Origin: an uncultured Acidobacteriota bacterium
GTDB taxonomy: Bacteria > Acidobacteriota > Terriglobia > Terriglobales > Acidobacteriaceae
Reading direction: 5' to 3'
Assembly: GCA_903851035.1 (NCBI GenBank)
Contig: CAINND010000037.1
Span: forward strand, 62,001-126,000
Length of the DNA: 64,000 bases
Below are positions 45,951 to 54,652 of the stretch, piece after piece. Every line of letters begins with the position of its first letter. Position 1 is the stretch's first letter. The notes beneath the pieces are model-generated. The model had not been told where the DNA came from and searched no databases. It saw only the letters and a list, made by a program, of their open reading frames with translations. The position numbers and the translations under genes are program-made.

Positions 45951-46750
45951 TGGAGAGCGCAATCTACACCGGCACAGTCCGTCACCGTCGTTTCCGACCG
46001 GTGCCGCATGAGTTCATCTACCCGATCTTCCTCGCCTACCTCGACATTGATCGCATTGCGGAACTGATGAGCGTCTCCCTTCTGTCCTCCTATGAGCGCT
46101 GGAACTGGGCGAGCTTCTACCAGCGCGATCACTTCGGCGACCCGCGCCTGAGCCTGCGCGAACGTCTAACCCAGGACGCCGCCGACCACGGTTTGCAACT
46201 GCCGGATGGGCCAGTATTCCTGCTCACCCATCTGCGTTACCTGGGATACAACTTCAATCCTGTCTCGTTCTATTTCTGCTTCGACGCAGGCATGCAACTC
46301 CAGATGGTGATGGCCGAGGTCAAGAACACATGGGCGGAGACGCATAACTACTGGATGAGCGCCGCGAACCTTTCAAGCCGCTCGGAACATTCGAACAGCT
46401 ATACCTTTCGCAAGGATTTTCACGTTTCGCCATTTCTCGGCATGGATTGCGAATATCGCTGGACTCTCACGCCCCCGGGCGAGTCGCTGGTGGTCCAATC
46501 CAATCTTGCCGAAGCTGGCCAGCCGACCTTCGATGCCACGCTCGCGCTCACCCGCGCCCCGTGGAGCGCTCAATCCCTGCGCCGCGCGCTCTTCCGCTTC
46601 CCATTGATGACCGTCCAGACCGTCGCGGCCATCCACTGGGAGGCCTTCATGCTCCATCGCAGGAAGGTGCCCTTCATCCCACATCCCGGCCCCGGGCGAT
46701 ATAAGGCGGCAAATACTCGTCCCTTGGGAGCCAACTGGAGCGTTCGATGA
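45947..46750 (+). CDS. DUF1365 family protein
   Basis: A 267-residue protein that fits DUF1365 over its whole length: YTGTVRHRRFRPVPHEFIYP, FLLTHLRYLGYNFNPVSFYF with the conserved NPVSFYFC motif, EVKNTWAETHNYWM, and KDFHVSPFLGMDCEYRW. The function is unknown; the domain travels almost always with the FAD oxidoreductase upstream and the CFA-like methyltransferase downstream, so it likely works on the same lipid. It is coupled to both neighbours by ATGA overlaps. An ATG three bases later is an equal start. Confidence 0.92.
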   Translation: MMESAIYTGTVRHRRFRPVPHEFIYPIFLAYLDIDRIAELMSVSLLSSYERWNWASFYQRDHFGDPRLSLRERLTQDAADHGLQLPDGPVFLLTHLRYLGYNFNPVSFYFCFDAGMQLQMVMAEVKNTWAETHNYWMSAANLSSRSEHSNSYTFRKDFHVSPFLGMDCEYRWTLTPPGESLVVQSNLAEAGQPTFDATLALTRAPWSAQSLRRALFRFPLMTVQTVAAIHWEAFMLHRRKVPFIPHPGPGRYKAANTRPLGANWSVR

Positions 46751-47994
46751 TCCAATCTATGTACAAGAAGATCTTCTTTCAATTGCTCGCCGGAGTGCAG
46801 GATGGCTTCCTTGAGGTTATCTGCCCCCGTGAGACGCTCGGCTTCGGATCGCCATCGTCTAAGTTGAAGGCGATGCTGGTCGTCCACAATGAGCGCTTCT
46901 TCGGGCGCGTAATTCTCGGCGGAGATATCGGCATGGGTGAGACTTTCATGGATGGGGACTGGTCCTCGCCTGACCTGCAAAGCCTGCTGCGTCTGGCCGT
47001 CCGCAACATGGACCACCTTGAAAACGGCATGCGCACCGCAGGGGCACTGCGTTCACTGGTCGAGCGAATCCGCCACTATCTGCGCGGCAACACACTTACC
47101 GGCAGCCGCCGCAACATCAGCCACCACTACGATCTGGGGAATGACTTTTACAGGCTGTTTTTAGATTCCTCGATGGCTTACTCCTGCGCCTGTTTTTATT
47201 CGCCGCAGGACACACTTGAGCAGGCCCAACTGAACAAGTACGAACTGATCTGCCAGAAGCTGGACTTGAAGCCAACGGATCACCTGCTGGAGATTGGAAC
47301 GGGATGGGGCGGCTTTGCCCTGTATGCGTCTGAGCACTATGGGTGCCGCGTCACTACCACCACGATCAGTCGGCAACAGTTTGACTACGCGCAGCAACTG
47401 TTTGCGCAGCGCGGCCTCGCTGATGATCGCGTCCAACTGAAACTGGAAGACTACAGAAAGCTGCGCGGAGAGTACGACAAGATCGTCAGTATTGAGATGT
47501 TTGAGGCCGTGGGCTATCGGTATTACGACGAATACTTTGCCGCCTGCGACCGGCTGCTGAAGCCCGAAGGCAGTATGCTTCTGCAGACCATCACGATCCA
47601 GGAGGCAAAGTTCGAGCGTTACCGCAAGCAGAGCGACTGGATCCGCAAGTACATTTTTCCCGGTGGCGAGCTTGCGTCGGTCGGCGAGATCTTACGCGCT
47701 TTGACGCGCGTCACACGCATGCAGCTCTTCCACCTGGAGGACATTGGCATGCATTACGCATTGACGCTGAAGGAATGGCGACTTCGTTTTCTCGACAAGC
47801 TGGATCAAGTGCAACGCCTGGGATTTGACAAGCACTTTCTGCGCATGTGGGAGTACTACCTTGCCTGCTGCGAAGCAGCCTTTCGCGAACGACAGACCGG
47901 TACCGTGCAGCTCCTGCTGACGAAGGTGCAGAATCTTAATCCCCTGATGAACGAGCCAGTACTGGAGACAGCAGGCAATGAGTGTCAGCGATGA
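46747..47994 (+). CDS. cfa: Cyclopropane-fatty-acid synthase family methyltransferase
   Basis: A 415-residue SAM-dependent enzyme that adds a methylene or methyl carbon to the double bond of membrane phospholipid chains. NISHHYDLGNDFYRLFLDSS and MAYSCACFY are the lipid-side motifs, LLEIGTGWGGFALYASEHYG (from residue 181) binds SAM, and EMFEAVGYRYYDEYF, then KQSDWIRKYIFPGGELASV contain the active-site residues. The N-terminal 90 residues are the CFAS lipid-binding part. It is fully sized, so a functional enzyme is expected. In cluster context it may make methylated or furan precursors rather than plain cyclopropane acids. It overlaps DUF1365 by four bases. Confidence 0.93.
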   Translation: MIQSMYKKIFFQLLAGVQDGFLEVICPRETLGFGSPSSKLKAMLVVHNERFFGRVILGGDIGMGETFMDGDWSSPDLQSLLRLAVRNMDHLENGMRTAGALRSLVERIRHYLRGNTLTGSRRNISHHYDLGNDFYRLFLDSSMAYSCACFYSPQDTLEQAQLNKYELICQKLDLKPTDHLLEIGTGWGGFALYASEHYGCRVTTTTISRQQFDYAQQLFAQRGLADDRVQLKLEDYRKLRGEYDKIVSIEMFEAVGYRYYDEYFAACDRLLKPEGSMLLQTITIQEAKFERYRKQSDWIRKYIFPGGELASVGEILRALTRVTRMQLFHLEDIGMHYALTLKEWRLRFLDKLDQVQRLGFDKHFLRMWEYYLACCEAAFRERQTGTVQLLLTKVQNLNPLMNEPVLETAGNECQR

Positions 47995-48021
47995 CGCATG
48001 GCCAACAGTGTCGAGGTATCT

Positions 48022-49053
48022 ATGAGTGAAGTGACCTATGATGCGGTTCTTGTGGTTTCCTTCGGCGGACCTGAGAAGCCAGACGATGTGATGCCGTTTT
48101 TAGAAAACGTGCTGGCAGGCAAGAACGTTCCCCGCGAGCGCATGTTGGAGGTGGCGAAGCATTACTACCAGTTTGGTGGGCGAAGTCCGATCAATGAACA
48201 GAATCGCCGTCTGATCGCGGCGCTTGAGGACGAACTGGCTCAACATGGGCTGCACCTGCCAGTTTACTGGGGTAATCGCAATTGGCACCCGATGCTGAAG
48301 GAAACCATTGGCCAAATGAAAGCCGACGGGATAAAGCGCGCGCTGGCATTTGTGACCTCGGCATACAGTTCGTACTCGAGCTGCCGGCAGTATCGCGAGA
48401 ACATCGCCGGCGCCCGCGAGGCCTTGGGGCCGGGCGCACCTATCGTGGACAAGATACGCGCCTTCCACAACCATCCAGGCTTTGTGGAGGCGGCAACGGA
48501 ACACATAAGGCAGGCGCTGGAGAAAATTCCTTTCGAGCGGCGCGACGTGGCGCAACTGATATACACCGCGCACAGCATACCCAGCATGATGGCCGCAGGA
48601 TGCGACTACCAGGCGCAGTTGATGGAAACCGGACGGCTGGTGGCCGAGCGGCTGGGGCGAAAGAACTGGCAGCTTGTTTTCCAGAGCCGCAGCGGCCCGG
48701 CAACACAGCCATGGCTGGAGCCGGACATTCTGGATTGCCTGCGCGGGCTGGGATCGCAGGGTGTTCCTGCTGACGTGGTGATTGCGCCGATTGGCTTCGT
48801 TTCCGACCACATGGAGATTCTCTTTGATCTGGATACCCAGGCGCGCCAACTCTGCGAGGAGATTGGCATCAACATGGTGAGGGCCGAAACCGTGGGCACT
48901 CACCCCAGGTTCATCAAAATGATCCGCGAACTGATCTGCGAACGTATGGATGAGACGCTGCCGAGATTGGCGTTGGGAACAATGGGGCCGCGGCCAGACC
49001 TCTGCGCTACGGATTGCTGCCTGCTGCCGTTACGTCCGGCGAGAGTGGGTTGA
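48022..49053 (+). CDS. hemH: Ferrochelatase
   Basis: A 343-residue class of ferrochelatase that inserts iron into protoporphyrin or coproporphyrin. DAVLVVSFGGPEKPDDVMPF, HYYQFGGRSPINEQNRRL, VTSAYSSYSSCRQYREN, IYTAHSIP (His184, the metal-side residue) and VIAPIGFVSDHMEILFDLD are the family signatures. The C-terminus LCATDCCLLPLR keeps a CxxxCC group; in some bacterial enzymes such cysteines hold a 2Fe-2S cluster. The start at 48022 follows GAGG at good spacing; 47998 is an in-frame alternative with no site. Its place inside a lipid cassette, and the expectation of another heme pathway gene elsewhere, suggests a special rather than housekeeping copy. Confidence 0.93.
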   Translation: MSEVTYDAVLVVSFGGPEKPDDVMPFLENVLAGKNVPRERMLEVAKHYYQFGGRSPINEQNRRLIAALEDELAQHGLHLPVYWGNRNWHPMLKETIGQMKADGIKRALAFVTSAYSSYSSCRQYRENIAGAREALGPGAPIVDKIRAFHNHPGFVEAATEHIRQALEKIPFERRDVAQLIYTAHSIPSMMAAGCDYQAQLMETGRLVAERLGRKNWQLVFQSRSGPATQPWLEPDILDCLRGLGSQGVPADVVIAPIGFVSDHMEILFDLDTQARQLCEEIGINMVRAETVGTHPRFIKMIRELICERMDETLPRLALGTMGPRPDLCATDCCLLPLRPARVG

Positions 49054-49081
49054 TTCATTCTGCATGCAAGGGAGTGTCTTG

Positions 49082-49480
49082 ATGTTTTTTAAGCTATACG
49101 CAATCGCGTTGCCGATCTTCTTCGCCATGGACATGCTGTGGCTGGGTGTGGTGGCGAAGAAGTTTTACGCTCAACACATTGGGATGCTGCTGAAGTCCAA
49201 CATAAATTGGGCAGCGGCCATTCTCTTTTACCTTCTTTTTCTGGTGGGACTGGTCATCTTCGTGATTGGCCCTGCCGTTGAGCGCGGCGGATGGTCGCGC
49301 GCGATGATGCTTGGGGCGCTATTCGGTTTGATCACCTATGCGACATACGACCTCACCAACCTGGCGACGATGAAGAATTGGCCGCTGGCATTGACGGTGG
49401 TTGACATGCTCTGGGGAATGGTGCTGGCGGCCTCGGTTTCCAGCCTGACCTGCGTGATCGCAGCGAAGTTGCGGATATGA
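49082..49480 (+). CDS. DUF2177 membrane protein
   Basis: A 132-residue membrane protein with four helices. FFAMDMLWLGVVAKKFYAQH, LFGLITYATYDLTNLATMKN and VDMLWGMVLAASVSSLTCVI are the DUF2177 blocks. The function is unknown. It recurs in light- or oxidative-stress clusters with CFA-like genes, photolyase and DUF1295 as far as I recall. The frame is open further left, but ATG at 49082 after AAGGGAGTGTCTTG is clearly right. It overlaps the DUF1295 gene by four bases (ATGA). Confidence 0.9.
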   Translation: MFFKLYAIALPIFFAMDMLWLGVVAKKFYAQHIGMLLKSNINWAAAILFYLLFLVGLVIFVIGPAVERGGWSRAMMLGALFGLITYATYDLTNLATMKNWPLALTVVDMLWGMVLAASVSSLTCVIAAKLRI

Positions 49481-50244
49481 TGTACTACCTGACACTGGCA
49501 ACCGGTTTATGGGCTTATATGAGCCTGTGGTATCTGGTGTCAGTGTGGAAGAAGCGGAATGACGTTGCCGATGTCGCCTGGGGTTTGGGCTTCGTCCTGC
49601 TTGCGTGGGCGTCGTTCTTTCTCTCTGGTACGGCGGGTCTGCGGGGAATCCTAGTGAGCACGCTCGTCAGCGTGTGGGGCTTGCGGCTAGCGTGGCACAT
49701 TGGTAGCCGCCATCGAGGCAAGTCAGAGGACTATCGCTACGCGGCCTGGAGACAAGAGTGGGGCAAGTGGTTTCACCTGCGTTCGTACCTGCAGGTTTTC
49801 GTGCTACAGGGAGCATTCCTCTTCGTCACCGCAACGCCGGTACTGATCATCAATCGAAGTGCCGTAGGAAAACTTGGCGCTCTCGGCGGCATAGGTGTTT
49901 CAATCTGGATGTTCGGATTTATCGTCGAGGCCCTGAGTGACGCCCAGCTCGCACGATTCATGCGAAATACGCAGAACCGCGGCAGTATGATGCAGAGTGG
50001 ATTATGGCGATACTCGCGGCACCCCAACTATTTCGGCGAGATTGTGCAGTGGTGGGGCATTTGGATGGCAGCGCTCGGTTGCGCCGGAGGTTGGTTAGGA
50101 ATAATTGGGCCCCTCACAATCACATTCCTCATCGTTAAGGTGTCAGGAATCCCCATGCTGGAAAGAAAAATGGCTGGGCGCCCTGACTTTGAAGATTACA
50201 AGAGGCGAACGAGCGTACTGATTCCTTCACTTCCGAAGAACTAG
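49477..50244 (+). CDS. DUF1295 membrane protein (steroid 5-alpha-reductase-like)
   Basis: A 255-residue membrane protein with about six helices. RNDVADVAWGLGFVLLAWAS, GLRLAWHIGSRHRGKSEDYR, WQEWGKWFHLRSYLQVFVL-type sequence and SGLWRYSRHPNYFGEIVQWW are the DUF1295 signatures. SRHPNYFGE is the NADPH-site motif shared with steroid 5-alpha reductases and isoprenyl methyltransferases. It may reduce a double bond in a lipid made by the cluster; that is inference. Two Met codons in a row begin it; the first overlaps the DUF2177 stop. Confidence 0.92.
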   Translation: MMYYLTLATGLWAYMSLWYLVSVWKKRNDVADVAWGLGFVLLAWASFFLSGTAGLRGILVSTLVSVWGLRLAWHIGSRHRGKSEDYRYAAWRQEWGKWFHLRSYLQVFVLQGAFLFVTATPVLIINRSAVGKLGALGGIGVSIWMFGFIVEALSDAQLARFMRNTQNRGSMMQSGLWRYSRHPNYFGEIVQWWGIWMAALGCAGGWLGIIGPLTITFLIVKVSGIPMLERKMAGRPDFEDYKRRTSVLIPSLPKN

Positions 50245-50271
50245 TACAACCGGGTCGAAGGACCCTTTCTT

Positions 50272-51732
50272 ATGGAACTCTCCACTACAGATCGCAGACT
50301 TATCTTGCTAACCGGAGCAACCGGTTATATTGGCGGGCGGCTGCTCAAAGCGCTCGAAGAAGCCGGCTGCCAAGTGCGCTGCCTGGCTCGGCGCCCGGAT
50401 TATCTCAAAGCGCGAGTTGGCCCCGGCACACAGATCGTTCAAGCCGATTGCCTGGCTCCCGAAACGCTGGTGGCCGCAATGGAGGGTGTACAGACTGCTT
50501 ACTACCTGGTGCACTCTATGGGTGCGGAGGGAGAGTTCGAGGAAAACGACCGTCGGGCGGCACACAATTTTGCAACCGCCGCGCGTGAGGCAGGTGTAAA
50601 GAGGATTGTCTACCTGGGCGGCCTTGGAGAAGCAGAGCACGGTTTATCCGCTCATCTGCGCAGCCGTCAGGAAGTGGCTAACATTCTAAGATCGTCGGGG
50701 ATTCCCACCATCGAGTTTCGTGCCTCCATTGTGATCGGTTCAGGAAGCCTGTCCTTCGAAATGATTCGTGCACTCGTGCAGCGCTTGCCGGTGATGATCT
50801 GTCCCCGCTGGGTTGCCGTGAAGGCCCAACCGATTGCCGTGGAAGACGTGATTGCGTATCTACTGAATGCGCTGAACCTGCCCTCCGGTCAAAGCGCCAC
50901 CTTTGAGATTGGTGGCGCCGATCAAGTCAGCTATGGCGAGATCATGCAGGAATACGCGCGTCAGTGTGGTCTTCATCGATGGATGATATCGGTGCCGGTA
51001 TTGACCCCGCGCTTATCAAGTCTATGGCTGGGATTGGTGACTCCGGTCTATGCGAAGATCGGACGAAAACTCGTCGATAGCCTGCGGAACCCAACCCTGG
51101 TCAACAATCCATCGGCGCTCGCCCAATTCAAGATTCAACCCATGGGGCTGCGAGAAGCGATTGCAAGAGCCAATGCGAGTGAAGACCATGAATTCGCCCA
51201 GACGCGATGGTCGGACGCCTTGTCGTCCGCCGGGGTCAGCCCACAATGGGGTGGAGTTATCTTCGGCACCAGACTGGTCGATTCGCGCACCGTGCAGGTC
51301 GCTGTTCCACCCAGCGCGGCATTCGCTCCAATCCGCATGATTGGTGGCGCCAACGGATGGTATTTCGCCAACTTTCTATGGAAGCTCCGGGGAGCTTTGG
51401 ATCTGCTTGTTGGCGGAGTAGGTATGCGACGTGGCCGCCGCGATCCTCACAATCTGATGGTGGGCGATACTCTGGATTTCTGGCGCGTGGAGTCCATTGA
51501 TCAGGATCGTTCGCTGAGACTTGCAGCGGAGATGAAAGTTCCTGGACGTGCGTGGCTGCAATTTGAAGTCACGCCCAATACATCTGGATGTGTCATCCGG
51601 CAGACGGCGATCTTCGATCCCGCCGGCTTGGGAGGCCTCCTGTACTGGTATGCGCTTTATCCCGTCCACAAATGGATATTCGGCGGCATGCTACGGAATA
51701 TTGCTGCCGCGGCCAAGCAGTCTACGAACTAG
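50272..51732 (+). CDS. SDR-family NAD(P)-binding protein with DUF2867 domain
   Basis: A 486-residue two-domain protein. Residues 5-300 are an atypical short-chain dehydrogenase: LLTGATGYIGGRLLKAL binds the dinucleotide, and AYYLVHSMG plus GVKRIVYLGGLGE follow, like the complex-I-assembly/NmrA type. Residues 330-480 are DUF2867, a START-like lipid-binding fold (MIGGANGWYFANFLWKLRGA, then RRDPHNLMVGDTLDFWRVES). Such proteins are thought to work on or carry a hydrophobic ligand. It follows DUF1295 by 27 bases and is the last gene of the operon. No terminator with a T-tract is visible before repeat copy B, 167 bases on. Confidence 0.88.
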   Translation: MELSTTDRRLILLTGATGYIGGRLLKALEEAGCQVRCLARRPDYLKARVGPGTQIVQADCLAPETLVAAMEGVQTAYYLVHSMGAEGEFEENDRRAAHNFATAAREAGVKRIVYLGGLGEAEHGLSAHLRSRQEVANILRSSGIPTIEFRASIVIGSGSLSFEMIRALVQRLPVMICPRWVAVKAQPIAVEDVIAYLLNALNLPSGQSATFEIGGADQVSYGEIMQEYARQCGLHRWMISVPVLTPRLSSLWLGLVTPVYAKIGRKLVDSLRNPTLVNNPSALAQFKIQPMGLREAIARANASEDHEFAQTRWSDALSSAGVSPQWGGVIFGTRLVDSRTVQVAVPPSAAFAPIRMIGGANGWYFANFLWKLRGALDLLVGGVGMRRGRRDPHNLMVGDTLDFWRVESIDQDRSLRLAAEMKVPGRAWLQFEVTPNTSGCVIRQTAIFDPAGLGGLLYWYALYPVHKWIFGGMLRNIAAAAKQSTN

Positions 51733-51899
51733 GTGCGGAGTATGCAGTATGGACACTGCAGGGCGATGATAAAGGACAATTCGCTTTATCGTTTGCAACG
51801 GATTCGCGCCACATTACGCCGGATAAACAACATGTTTATGCCTCTAAACGTCAGTTTGGACTACAACTGGACTACAAGGCTTGTAACGGATTGTTTTGC

Positions 51900-52127
51900 T
51901 GGTGCCGGGAGGGGGAATCAACCACTTAAGTCAATTTAGATTCTATAAGTACAGAATCTATTATGTCGCCATTTCGGCCATTCCATCCTCATTTGGCACG
52001 CGACTGGCACACGGCAATCAGTGTGCATTTTCTCCATAGATGGTCACGCGGCGAATATCCCGGTGCAGCAGGCCAGAAGTCGCAAAGGTTGAGACCGCGG
52101 CCAGTGGTGCACGCTACAGGCAGAATC
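51900..52127 (+). repeat. tRNA-3'-end-like direct repeat, copy B (possible att remnant)
   Basis: Same orientation as copy A. The minus strand of 51930-51900 gives TTAAGTGGTTGATTCCCCCT then CCCGGCACCA, with one T-loop base lost. The inverted repeat is TAGATTCT / AGAATCTA (51937-51960), perfectly paired but with one A-T pair reversed relative to copy A. Similarity to copy A runs to about 52127. Confidence 0.65.
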
Positions 52128-52334
52128 CACGAACTTTGGCGGATGTTACCGGGTGTCACTAAAAAGCTTCACCAGGCACTCCAATTGCTTGACCAATGCA
52201 GGATCGATCACAAGATGAATTTGAAGCGCCGCTTCGACCACCGCATCCCAGTGATCTTCCGTAAACTACCGCATCAAATATCTCAGTCGTCGGACCAATA
52301 CCCGTCTTGACACATACTCCACTCCTAAACGCAA
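52128..52334. other. Possible decayed minus-strand gene fragment
   Basis: On the minus strand 52252-52146 reads EDHWDAVVEAALQIHLVIDP and then ALVKQLECLVKLFSDTR before a stop, coding-like in composition but cut off upstream by a stop codon. I do not recognise the protein. It abuts repeat copy B. Confidence 0.3.
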
Positions 52335-52366
52335 CTATGGTCCGCCGCTTAGCGACGGACCATAGC
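52335..52366 (-). terminator. Long hairpin past the PKD-OmpA gene, possible terminator
   Basis: CTATGGTCCG / CGGACCATAG, ten perfect pairs, with a further CGC/GCG pair set inside. It begins 24 bases past the stop of the minus-strand gene. There is no clear T-tract, so it may instead be a processing or stabilising hairpin. Confidence 0.5.
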
Positions 52367-52389
52367 CGTGTAGTGCAAGCAGGAAGGGG

Positions 52390-54162
52390 CTACTTCACCA
52401 GGCTTCCCCGCTTGCGGGTTTTGTGGGTGGTTGTCTTACCAGTCTTCTCAGTATCGAGAAGGGCAAGGGAATCCGACGCGTTGAACGGGTACTCGCGAAT
52501 CGAATTTTGAGACTTCTGGCCGGCGTTGCTCAGCGTGACATCCACGCGGCGATTGCTGGCCAGGAGGATGGTGTTGAGATTGCCAAGTAACTTCTGACGT
52601 TCTTCCGTGCTCAGCTCAGGATTGCGTTCTACCGCACTCCTCACTTCAACCTCGGTCAGTTCCTGCTGCTTGCCAAAGGCCTCGGTCTTGATGCTGGCTT
52701 CGGGAACGCCCTTCTCGACCAAAAAGCGCTTGGTGCGATCGACGCGACGCTCCGTGAGGGCCTGGTTGTATTCCACCGAACCGCGGGGATCGGCGTGTCC
52801 TTCCAGAGTAAGTTGAGCGTCAGGCTTGCTTTGCAGATAGGTCTGGAAGTCGGCGGCAAGAGTTGCGAGCGTCGCTTCCTGGCTGGGCAGCAAGCCGGCG
52901 TCAGGCTTCTCACGCGTGGGCTTGGCCGTTGCAAAGTAGATGCTGTGCAGGGCAAGTCGCTTTTCCATGGGGGTTGCTACGGTCTGCACGGGCGCAGGAG
53001 CCAGCACATTTACCGTGGTAGTGGCAGCGGCCGTAAGCGGCGTGCGGCGATCGTCACTTACATTGCACGTCACCGTAATGGTGCCGGGCTGCGTGCCGGT
53101 GGTGCTCAATGCGGCCGTCGCGTAATTGCCGCTGATGCTTCCGGCGCTGGCGGTGTAGCTGTAGGTCAGGCTGCGGCCATCGGGACTGCTGGCCATCGCG
53201 GTGATCGTCGAGCTCTGGCCAATCTGCACGCTGGACGGATCCGCCGAGCAGGCGATGGACGGAGGATTATAAGGCTTGACGTTGAAGCGAACGTTGCAGG
53301 AAGCGGTGCCTGCATGGCTGCCATCACTTAGATTTGCCGTGACCTGGTAGGAACCCGGGGCAAGGCCCGTGGTGTCAACACGAGTGGAGGAGCCGTTGCC
53401 GGACACCGTTACGCCCGTGCCGGACCATGCGTACCGCACCGTGCGGCGCGGAGTGAATGCCGTTCCGCTGGCGGTGACCGTCACCGGTTCGCCGGCGAAG
53501 ACATCCGACGGTTGCACCGTACAGGCCGCGCTGGGCGATACTGCGACCGCTCCGCCAAACATGAACACGAGACCAGTCTGTAGCCTTACGCCATGCAGCA
53601 TGGTGGACGGAGTCGTGGAAGATGGCCCGTAGCGGTAGCTTGAGGCTACATAGTCAGCGCGGAATAACCGCCATTCAAAATGTTTGGATAGTTTAAGGTC
53701 CAATCCACCACCAGCCATGCCGCCAAACTTATCAATATGGTGAAATGCTTCCGGATAGAGGCGCTGGTCGCCACCCAATACTTCCAAGAATGGCGAGAGG
53801 CGAGAAAAGCGCCAAGTGAACTTGGGGCCAATCGACAGGTTGGAGAAGTCGGCGTGATCAAACCGGTTTGCGCTGATGCCCCAATGATCGCTGGCATCAA
53901 TTGTAAGGCCGAAATGGCGGCTGAAATTATATGTTGCGCTGGCACCCGCTCCACGCAAATTCCAGTCCAGATGGCTGCTCTGCGGGAACATACCTATTGG
54001 TAGATTTCCATGCACTACGGCGCCGGGATTGAAGAATGAATATCCGCCGTAAAGTTCCCATGTGGGGTTTTGCTGCTGAGCAAAGGCCAGTGTGCCAAAT
54101 GCGCACAGGACCACGAGCGTTGCGAATAAGTGATTGAAGCGATTCTTGAATTGAAGTGACAT
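52390..54162 (-). CDS. Outer-membrane protein: beta-barrel, PKD/Ig-like repeats and OmpA domain
   Basis: A 590-residue exported protein. Signal peptide LFATLVVLCAFGTLAFA; residues 30-200 are an OmpA-like beta-barrel (WELYGGYSFFNPGAVVHGN ... SIGPKFTWRFSRLSPFLEVL). Two Ig/PKD-like units follow, each opening with a CTVQPSDVFAGEPVTVTASG or CSADPSSVQIGQSSTITAMA pattern. The C-terminal OmpA domain has ALHSIYFATAKPTREKPDAG, LTLEGHADPRGSVEYNQALT and NRRVDVTLS, binding peptidoglycan. Acidobacteria encode many proteins of this architecture. The basic tail (THKTRKRGSLVK) is unusual. Start at 54162. Confidence 0.9.
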   Translation of the reverse strand: MSLQFKNRFNHLFATLVVLCAFGTLAFAQQQNPTWELYGGYSFFNPGAVVHGNLPIGMFPQSSHLDWNLRGAGASATYNFSRHFGLTIDASDHWGISANRFDHADFSNLSIGPKFTWRFSRLSPFLEVLGGDQRLYPEAFHHIDKFGGMAGGGLDLKLSKHFEWRLFRADYVASSYRYGPSSTTPSTMLHGVRLQTGLVFMFGGAVAVSPSAACTVQPSDVFAGEPVTVTASGTAFTPRRTVRYAWSGTGVTVSGNGSSTRVDTTGLAPGSYQVTANLSDGSHAGTASCNVRFNVKPYNPPSIACSADPSSVQIGQSSTITAMASSPDGRSLTYSYTASAGSISGNYATAALSTTGTQPGTITVTCNVSDDRRTPLTAAATTTVNVLAPAPVQTVATPMEKRLALHSIYFATAKPTREKPDAGLLPSQEATLATLAADFQTYLQSKPDAQLTLEGHADPRGSVEYNQALTERRVDRTKRFLVEKGVPEASIKTEAFGKQQELTEVEVRSAVERNPELSTEERQKLLGNLNTILLASNRRVDVTLSNAGQKSQNSIREYPFNASDSLALLDTEKTGKTTTHKTRKRGSLVK

Positions 54163-54652
54163 TGTGAATATCCCTCTCGAAACGTGAATTACATGAACTT
54201 GTACAGTTGAGACTAAGTGGCACTGCGCGACTTAATTGCTGTAAGCGGCTCTGGGACGCGCATTTGCTTTGAATGGGAGGGCGAGAGCTATACCGGGCAA
54301 ATCTACTAGTGTGGCCTGGACTAACGCTTACCTCGTGGCGAGGTCGAGCAGATAGGACATTCGGAGCATCTTTGAGGATTGCCTCATGCGGCCTCGTCTC
54401 TGCACGGTGTAGTACCTCGTTGCAGTTGCAATCGTAGCGATTCTTCGCGCGTCAATCTGCTCAACATTGCTCACGATGATGTTCTGTGTATGCGCTATAG
54501 ATTCGGCGTACACGAAGTGGTATATCAAGATTTTGATCATTTGTGCCATTGGCACATTCATGCGCGACAATCAGAATGCACTCTTGCCCCTTGAGAGTTC
54601 GCCACGCCTTTTCTAGGTGGAAATACATGCACATTAAACGCAGAAGACGGCC
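54163..54652. other. Intergenic, no convincing gene
   Basis: 490 bases, less GC-rich than most of the window. Overlapping short frames on both strands (54328-54570 minus, 54379-54594 plus) have no binding site or family resemblance. It must hold the promoter of the PKD-OmpA gene. Confidence 0.4.

Noticed and set aside
54328-54570. An 80-codon minus-strand frame upstream of the PKD-OmpA gene
   Set aside because: Overlaps an equally long plus-strand frame, lacks a binding site, and the peptide shows no known domain.
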